Assembly (NCBI RefSeq): GCF_028767025.1
Contig: NZ_JAJQXX010000009.1
Span: 1 to 64,000, forward strand
Direction: 5' to 3'
DNA from: Blautia sp. XA-2221
GTDB lineage: Bacteria > Bacillota > Clostridia > Lachnospirales > Lachnospiraceae
Length of the DNA: 64,000 nt
Below, one piece after another: positions 59,045 through 64,000 of the stretch (position 1 is its first letter; each line of letters begins with the position of its first letter). The notes under the pieces were generated by a model. It made no database searches. It was not told the origin of the DNA and saw only the letters and a list, made by a program, of their open reading frames with translations. The translations under genes were made by a program, and so were the position numbers.

Positions 59045-60364
59045 TTAATTTTCCACATCGGTTTCTTTTTCAGTTTCCGGCAGTTCTATAACAGCTTCAG
59101 TGATTTTATGCTTTGCAACAGATTTTACATGAATGCTCATACCGTTGCTTTCACAGGTGAACTGGCTGCCGTCCTCCGGAATACTGTCAATAATGCTGTA
59201 GATAAAACCGTTAAAGGTGTCATAATCCCCTTCCGGAAGGTTAAGATGAAGGGTATCAGCTACATCATCCATTTCTACATCACCGCGAACCAGCCATGAA
59301 TTTGGAGAAATCTGCTGTATCTTTTCCGTATTTTCTTCATTTTCTTCATAGATATCGCCTACCAGTTCTTCAATCAGGTCGTGGAGAGTGGCAATACCGG
59401 ACATTTCACCATATTCATCAAGAAGAACAGCAAAGTAATTCCGGGATTGCTTCATGTGATCAAAAAGCTTTGCAGCTTTCATGCTTTCCGGAATGAAATA
59501 AGCAGGCTTTACGGCTTTTGTCAGAATGTTTTCTCTGGTACGTTCATCCAGACAGAAGTAAGCTTTTGTATCCAGAATACCAATAATATTTTCTTTGGTT
59601 TCCTGACAGACCGGATAGTAGCTGTGACGATTCTGATAAATAATATTTTTCCATTCCTCAAGAGAATCTTCTGTATCCAGGACAATTACATCTGTACGGT
59701 GTGTGCAGACCTGTTCGGCGGTAATATCATGAAAATCAAAAATATTCTGAATAAATTCGTTTTCCTGTGTATCAATGACACCCTGGGCATTTCCTTCCAT
59801 AAGCATCATCTGGATTTCTTCCTTTGTTACCTGTTCGTCGTCTTCGGCAGGATTGATCCCCATAAGCTTCAGAATCAGGTTAGTAGAGCCTGTAAGCAGG
59901 GATACCAGAGGGGAGAAAACCTTGGAAACTCCGTAGAGGGTAGGAGCAAGTCCAAGAGAAAGTGCCTCGGAGTTTTTCATTGCAATTCGTTTTGGTACCA
60001 GTTCGCCGAATACAATGCTAATATAGGAAAGAACAATAGTAATAATGACAACCGCAATGGAGTTCAGTGTTGCTCTGGGAACCGGAACGCCGATAGAAAT
60101 CAGGGCATCTACGATCACGCCTGCAAAGTTATCAGATGCAAATGCACTGTTGAGAAATCCGGACAGAGTGATGGCAACCTGAATGGTGGCGAGAAAACGG
60201 GCCGGCTGTTCCGTAAGGAGAGAAAGTTTCTTTGCCCGCTTGTTGCCGTCCTCCACCAGATGCCGGAGTTTAGCCTCATTCATGGAGATAACGGCGATCT
60301 CCGCACTGGCGAAAACTGCATTCAAAAATGTAAATACAATAATCAGTATAACAGATCCTATCAT
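59045..60364 (-). CDS. CNNM/CorB-type membrane protein with CBS and CorC domains
   Basis: This 439-aa protein has an N-terminal DUF21/CNNM domain with about four membrane segments (VILIIVFTFLNAVFASAEIA, with LVPKRIAMKNSEALSLG after the third). A CBS pair follows near residues 210-330, and a C-terminal CorC_HlyC domain (NSWLVRGDVEMDDVADTLHL) ends it. Such proteins, once called haemolysins, are linked to magnesium efflux. The C-terminus is acidic. It is transcribed leftward, alone, and its upstream side is bounded by the terminator at 60432. Confidence 0.88.
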   Translation of the reverse strand: MIGSVILIIVFTFLNAVFASAEIAVISMNEAKLRHLVEDGNKRAKKLSLLTEQPARFLATIQVAITLSGFLNSAFASDNFAGVIVDALISIGVPVPRATLNSIAVVIITIVLSYISIVFGELVPKRIAMKNSEALSLGLAPTLYGVSKVFSPLVSLLTGSTNLILKLMGINPAEDDEQVTKEEIQMMLMEGNAQGVIDTQENEFIQNIFDFHDITAEQVCTHRTDVIVLDTEDSLEEWKNIIYQNRHSYYPVCQETKENIIGILDTKAYFCLDERTRENILTKAVKPAYFIPESMKAAKLFDHMKQSRNYFAVLLDEYGEMSGIATLHDLIEELVGDIYEENEENTEKIQQISPNSWLVRGDVEMDDVADTLHLNLPEGDYDTFNGFIYSIIDSIPEDGSQFTCESNGMSIHVKSVAKHKITEAVIELPETEKETDVEN

Positions 60365-60431
60365 GATTAAATTTTAATTCCCTTCTGTAAGTTAATAAGT
60401 AAACTGCCCCAGGGCAGGTAAAATGACAAAA

Positions 60432-60470
60432 AGGTATAGCCTATAAGCATGCTCACAGGCTATACCTCTA
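60432..60470. terminator. Hairpin upstream of the CNNM gene
   Basis: AGGTATAGCCT (60432-60442) and AGGCTATACCT (60457-60467) form a perfect 11-bp stem with an inner partial pairing. The remaining 60365-60720 shows no gene; an AT-rich promoter region for the CNNM gene is likely. Confidence 0.6.
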
Positions 60471-60721
60471 TATATACATAATGACAATGCGGGAATCCAT
60501 AATATTTATAGTATGATTTTCATCGGAATTGTCTTCCACGCAAAATTCACATCCTTTCTGCTTATTAATGAGAAAGATAGCATATTTCAGGTAAACTGTC
60601 AAGAAATAACTTGCTGTTTACGCCGCTCTCAGTTACGGACGAATGCCTGCGAATGGCTACAAAGACAACGGCCTTATGAATATAAAAATACTATTTAATT
60701 TAGAAAAGAAATATGCTATAG

Positions 60722-60880
60722 TTATTCCTGTAATACTATACCCGGGGTGAAGCCGGAGTTATTGGAGAAACGAAGATAACAGGGAGAATGCCGGAAGTAT
60801 GTGCATGCCACACGCCGGGCGGACTTCCTGTTTTTATTTTGCAGGAAAATCTGTTTGTTTAAAGACAGATTTTCCGGAAA
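60722..60880 (+). promoter_or_regulatory. Structured leader of larBC, possible attenuator or riboswitch
   Basis: CCCGGGGTGAAGCCGG starts a GC-rich, foldable region. GGAAGT (near 60796) can pair with ACTTCC (near 60824), followed by TTTTTATTTT, a terminator-like form. A second hairpin, GGAAAATCTGT with ACAGATTTTCC (60843-60875), lies closer to larB. I could not match it to the NiCo, cobalamin, ZTP or THF riboswitch consensus from memory. Confidence 0.45.
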
Positions 60881-60934
60881 ATGGGACATACAAAAACTAA
60901 CAGAGATAAAGCGGGAGTTAAGGTGAAATAAGAA

Positions 60935-61684
60935 ATGGAAGCAAGAGAGGTATTGACTAAATTTAAACAAAATGAGATCACTCTGGAAGAAGCAGAACAT
61001 TATTTCCGAAAACAGCCTTTTGAGGAAATGGATTATGCAAAGCTGGATTCTCACAGAGAGATTCGAAGCGGATTCCCGGAGGTGATTTTTTGCAGCGGAA
61101 AAGCAGACGTCCATTTTACGCACATATTTAAAAAACTGTATGAAGAAAACGGCGAGGTATTCGGAACCAGAGCGTCCAGACATCAGTATGAACTGGTAAA
61201 AGAGATGTTTCCTCAGACGGAATATGATGAGATTTCGCATATTATCAAGATAGAAAAAGAAAAAAAGGAACGTGTGGGAAAGATTGCAGTGTGTACTGCC
61301 GGAACTGCTGATATTCCGGTAGCAGAAGAAGCTGCCCAGACTGCAGAATATTTTGGGGCAAAGGTAGAAAGAATCTATGATGTAGGGGTCAGCGGGATCC
61401 ACAGACTTTTTTCCAGACTGGATGTGATCCAGGAGGCTAACTGTGTGATTGCTGTGGCAGGCATGGAAGGCGCCCTTGCCAGTGTGCTGGGAGGACTGGT
61501 GGATAAACCGGTGATCGCAGTACCTACTTCTGTGGGATACGGGGCAAGTATGCATGGACTTTCTGCGCTTCTGACAATGATCAATTCCTGTGCCAATGGG
61601 ATTGCAGTTGTTAATATTGACAATGGCTATGGGGCAGGATATATAGCAACCCAGATCAACAGGCTTGGGTGCAGAGAAAAATAA
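60935..61684 (+). CDS. larB: Nickel-pincer cofactor biosynthesis protein LarB
   Basis: This 249-aa protein has a PurE-like C-terminal domain with GKIAVCTAGTADIPVAEEAA, VAGMEGALASVLGGLVDKPV and PTSVGYGASMHGLSALLTMI, and the family N-terminus FPEVIFCSGKADVHFTHIF. LarB carboxylates and hydrolyses nicotinic acid adenine dinucleotide, the first step towards the nickel-pincer cofactor of lactate racemase and related enzymes. It overlaps the larC frame but precedes the preferred larC start by 11 bases. No larE or larA is in the window. Confidence 0.93.
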   Translation: MEAREVLTKFKQNEITLEEAEHYFRKQPFEEMDYAKLDSHREIRSGFPEVIFCSGKADVHFTHIFKKLYEENGEVFGTRASRHQYELVKEMFPQTEYDEISHIIKIEKEKKERVGKIAVCTAGTADIPVAEEAAQTAEYFGAKVERIYDVGVSGIHRLFSRLDVIQEANCVIAVAGMEGALASVLGGLVDKPVIAVPTSVGYGASMHGLSALLTMINSCANGIAVVNIDNGYGAGYIATQINRLGCREK

Positions 61685-61695
61685 AGGAGAGATTT

Positions 61696-63258
61696 ATGGG
61701 AAGGACATTATATCTGGAATGTTATTCCGGAATCAGCGGGGATATGACGGTGGCGGCGCTTCTTGATCTGGGGGCAGATCAGAAAGTACTGGAAAAAGCA
61801 CTTTCCAGTATCCGGGCTGACGGATTCCGTACAGAGATCACCCGGGTAAAAAAGTCCGGACTGGATGCCTGTGATTTTTCTGTGATACTGGATAAAAATC
61901 ATGAGAATCATGACCATGATATGGAATATCTTCACGGCTATAGCAGGGAGCAGGCACATCATAGCCATACAGATGAGTATACACATATACATGACTGTAC
62001 AGAGAATGATCATGTACATTTTTATATAGAAGAATCGGACAATGGGGAAGAACCTTCCCATGTAGAAGGAGCGCATCATGGGAAAGAGTTTTCTTACACA
62101 GAAGGAGTGCATCATGGGAAAGAGTTTTCTTACACAGAAGGAGTGCATCATGGGAAAGAGCTTTCTTACACAGAAGGAGCGCATCATGGGAAAGAATTTC
62201 CTCATACAGAAGAACCAGATTATGAACAAAGACCTTTTCATATCGGGGAATCAGGACATGCTCATGTGCATACTCATGAACACAGAGGAATGAAAGAAAT
62301 CCGTGAGATTCTTTTGAATGCAGAGATGACAGAACAGGCAAAGAATACAGCGCTTCACATTTTTCAGATTCTGGCAAAGGCAGAGGCAAAGGCTCATGGA
62401 GTATCAGAAGAACAGGTACATTTTCATGAGGTAGGTGCAGTGGATTCCATTGTGGACGTTGTAGCAGTTGCAGTGTGTCTGGATAATCTGAACATTACAG
62501 AAGTGATCGTGCCAAGGCTCTGTGAGGGAACAGGATTTGTACGCTGTCAGCATGGGATGCTTCCTGTGCCTGTGCCGGCAGTTGTAAATATTGTGCAGCA
62601 GAATCAGCTTGCTTTAAAGATCACGGATGTTGAGGGAGAACTGGTAACGCCCACAGGGGCAGCTATTGCAGCTGCCATAAGGACATCCGATCGTCTTCCT
62701 GAAAAATTTACAGTAGACAGAACCGGAATTGGGGCAGGTAAGCGGAAGTATGCGTGTCCGGGAATTTTAAGGGCAATGTTGATCACTGCGGAAGAGAAAA
62801 AAGAGGATTCTGTGCAGAAAGATGTGATATGGAAACTGGAAACTAATGTGGACGACTGCACGGGAGAAGAACTTGGAAACGTAATGAATCTTCTTTTTGG
62901 CGCAGGAGCCAGGGATGTGTATTATACACCGGCTTATATGAAAAAAAATCGTCCGGCATGGATACTGTCAGTGCTTTGTACAGAAGAGGATATTGCTGTT
63001 CTGGAAGAAATTCTTTTTCGGCAGACAACCACTATTGGCATTCGGAGATGCCAGATGGAACGAACTGTTTTAAAAAGAGAAATTCAAAAGCTTTTGATGC
63101 CAGATGGGATGGCGACAGTAAAGATATGTACCCTTCCGGACGGAAGCAGAAGATGTTATCCGGAATATGAAAGTGTGGCAGTTTTTGCAGCAGAAAATCA
63201 TATAAGTTACAGAGAGGCATGGGAACGGATCAGGAATTACTGGATAAAAGAAAGGTGA
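61696..63258 (+). CDS. larC: Nickel-insertion protein LarC with expanded His-rich insert
   Basis: This 520-aa protein has the LarC1 start LYLECYSGISGDMTVAALLD, a later HFHEVGAVDSIVDVVAVAVC and the LarC2 part ETNVDDCTGEELGNVMNLLF. LarC inserts nickel into the pincer cofactor. The usual His-rich linker is enlarged to about 110 residues here and contains four 12-residue repeats (62065-62208). In some bacteria larC is split and joined by frameshifting; here it is a single frame. The ATG at 61696 follows AGGAGAG. Confidence 0.93.
   Translation: MGRTLYLECYSGISGDMTVAALLDLGADQKVLEKALSSIRADGFRTEITRVKKSGLDACDFSVILDKNHENHDHDMEYLHGYSREQAHHSHTDEYTHIHDCTENDHVHFYIEESDNGEEPSHVEGAHHGKEFSYTEGVHHGKEFSYTEGVHHGKELSYTEGAHHGKEFPHTEEPDYEQRPFHIGESGHAHVHTHEHRGMKEIREILLNAEMTEQAKNTALHIFQILAKAEAKAHGVSEEQVHFHEVGAVDSIVDVVAVAVCLDNLNITEVIVPRLCEGTGFVRCQHGMLPVPVPAVVNIVQQNQLALKITDVEGELVTPTGAAIAAAIRTSDRLPEKFTVDRTGIGAGKRKYACPGILRAMLITAEEKKEDSVQKDVIWKLETNVDDCTGEELGNVMNLLFGAGARDVYYTPAYMKKNRPAWILSVLCTEEDIAVLEEILFRQTTTIGIRRCQMERTVLKREIQKLLMPDGMATVKICTLPDGSRRCYPEYESVAVFAAENHISYREAWERIRNYWIKER
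62065..62208 (+). repeat. Four 36-bp tandem repeats in larC
   Basis: Units start at 62065, 62101, 62137 and 62173, and a diverged fifth begins at 62209. Each encodes EGAHHGKEFSYT or a close variant. The period is a multiple of three, so copy number can change without breaking the protein. Confidence 0.9.
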
Positions 63259-63266
63259 GGCATCAG

Positions 63267-64000
63267 ATGAAAACAGGACTTGTTTTGGAAGGCGGAGCAA
63301 TGCGTGGAATTTACACAGCGGGAGTTCTGGATGTATTTTTGGAAAACCAGATTCATTTTGACGGAGTGATCGGGGTTTCGGCAGGGGCGCTCCACGGCTG
63401 TTCTTTTGTGTCAGGCCAGAAAGGCAGAAGCATCCGGTATTATAAAAAATACAGGAATGACAAACACTTTATGAGTCTGTGGAGCCTGGTACACACAGGG
63501 GAAGTTGTGGGAAAACAGTTCTGCTATCATGAAATTCCGGAACGTCTGGATCCTTATGATTATGAAGCTTTTTTTAAATCGGATACCGCATTTTATGCAG
63601 TTTGTACTAATCTGGAAACCGGAAAGCCAGAATATATCAGAATTACAGATATGCTGAATCAGGTGGATGTGATGAGGGCTTCAGCGTCCATGCCGTATGT
63701 ATCCCGGATTGTTGACTGGGAAGGCAAAAAGCTTCTGGACGGGGGCTGTACGGATAGTATTCCGGTCAGTCAGTTCCAGAAAATGGGGTATAAAAGGAAT
63801 GTGGTGGTACTTACCAGAGAAGAGGGTTTTGTAAAAGAACCGGAAATGGTAAAACTGGCGGAGATTTATTATCACAGATATCCCAGATTTGTAGAGGCTT
63901 TGAAAAACAGACATGAAGTATATAATCAGACACTGGCAGATATCCGCACTATGGAAAAAAACGGAGAGGCATTTGTGATCCGCCCAAGTCGCAGACTGAC
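63267..64000 (+). CDS. Patatin-like phospholipase, cut by window end
   Basis: At least 244 residues run to the end of the window without a stop. The N-terminal oxyanion motif LVLEGGAMRGIYTAG, nucleophile GVSAGAL (Ser near 38) and the dyad DGGCTDSIP (Asp near 160) define a bacterial patatin-like esterase or phospholipase related to the YjjU/RssA group. GGTGAGG precedes the ATG at 63267, eight bases after the larC stop, so it is co-transcribed with larBC although no functional link is known. Confidence 0.9.
   Translation, partial: MKTGLVLEGGAMRGIYTAGVLDVFLENQIHFDGVIGVSAGALHGCSFVSGQKGRSIRYYKKYRNDKHFMSLWSLVHTGEVVGKQFCYHEIPERLDPYDYEAFFKSDTAFYAVCTNLETGKPEYIRITDMLNQVDVMRASASMPYVSRIVDWEGKKLLDGGCTDSIPVSQFQKMGYKRNVVVLTREEGFVKEPEMVKLAEIYYHRYPRFVEALKNRHEVYNQTLADIRTMEKNGEAFVIRPSRRL

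Noticed and set aside
60722-60880. NiCo, cobalamin, ZTP or THF riboswitch
   Set aside because: Individual words such as GGTGAA and CCGG occur, but the ordered conserved blocks of these classes are not present as I remember them.
60722-61555. A long leftward open frame opposite larB
   Set aside because: It has low-complexity Phe/Ser/His-rich content, no ribosome-binding site, and lies wholly opposite a well-supported larB gene and its leader.
61838-62389. A leftward open frame opposite the LarC repeats
   Set aside because: It exists only because the 36-bp repeats lack stops on the other strand; the repeated peptide has no protein-like features.
1-64000. rRNA or tRNA genes
   Set aside because: I saw no cloverleaf with a TTCGANNC-type T-arm or rRNA signature; a tRNAscan run would be needed to exclude degenerate ones.

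Overview
The window looks like an accessory-rich chromosomal stretch of a gut Lachnospiraceae-type Firmicute. The evidence is low-GC core genes with strong AGGAGG ribosome-binding sites, consensus sigma-A promoters, a HrcA/CIRCE-type heat-shock operator, and gene families typical of Blautia/Dorea/Mediterraneibacter relatives. Genus assignment is inference. Most of the first 57 kb is layered mobile DNA; housekeeping-like genes take over after about 58 kb.

Region 1 (1-6690) is a GC-rich integrative mobilizable element. It carries a macrolide-efflux-type MFS gene, an XRE regulator, a Cys-rich VLP protein, a RepA_N-type protein, a MobV relaxase and a large serine recombinase. Its right end lies inside a DUF4825-like gene, of which only the 3' part remains. 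Region 2 (7080-12214) is a plasmid-type backbone: MOBQ relaxase with a recognisable oriT, DUF3847, DnaC-like loader, a RepA_N initiator containing four 23-bp iteron-like repeats, and ParR/ParM. It is followed by an ECF sigma/anti-sigma pair.

Region 3 (14061-57576) holds a three-fold repeated cassette, the most interesting feature here. Each unit has, in order: a leftward STAND NTPase gene; a rightward 44-53-aa microprotein; a leftward toxin-antitoxin slot; two and a half 46-bp tandem repeats behind a consensus leftward promoter; paired GTTGGRAC-type repeats; and a rightward large serine recombinase. In unit B (39982-43790) the array, a terminator hairpin and the downstream toxin together look like a type III (CptIN-like) toxin-antitoxin system. 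In units A (14061-19684) and C (50630-57576) the same array precedes a GNAT-toxin/small-antitoxin pair instead. Unit C also has a TOTE-type primase-helicase inserted at the recombinase 5' end. The STAND gene is intact only in unit A.

Between the units lie several cargo blocks. There is a CooC/MoxR/VWA/DUF3786 set that looks like a metal-cofactor insertion system. There are scars of a second plasmid backbone, with chimeric DnaD-ParM and ParR-ATPase genes, and a decayed BREX locus (pglZ, brxL). Next come a CIRCE-controlled hsp20 pair and a LacI-controlled sucrose/fructan uptake operon bracketed by an 83-bp hsp20 duplication. Two radical-SAM genes, a Panacea-type toxin-antitoxin pair, an IS66 element and a kinase-effector locus that is probably frameshifted complete the set. 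The whole is a defence and mobile-element island with much decay.

Region 4 (58042-64000) is ordinary chromosome: aldose epimerase, a CNNM/CorC-type membrane protein, nickel-pincer cofactor genes larB and larC with a structured leader, and a patatin-like gene that runs off the window.
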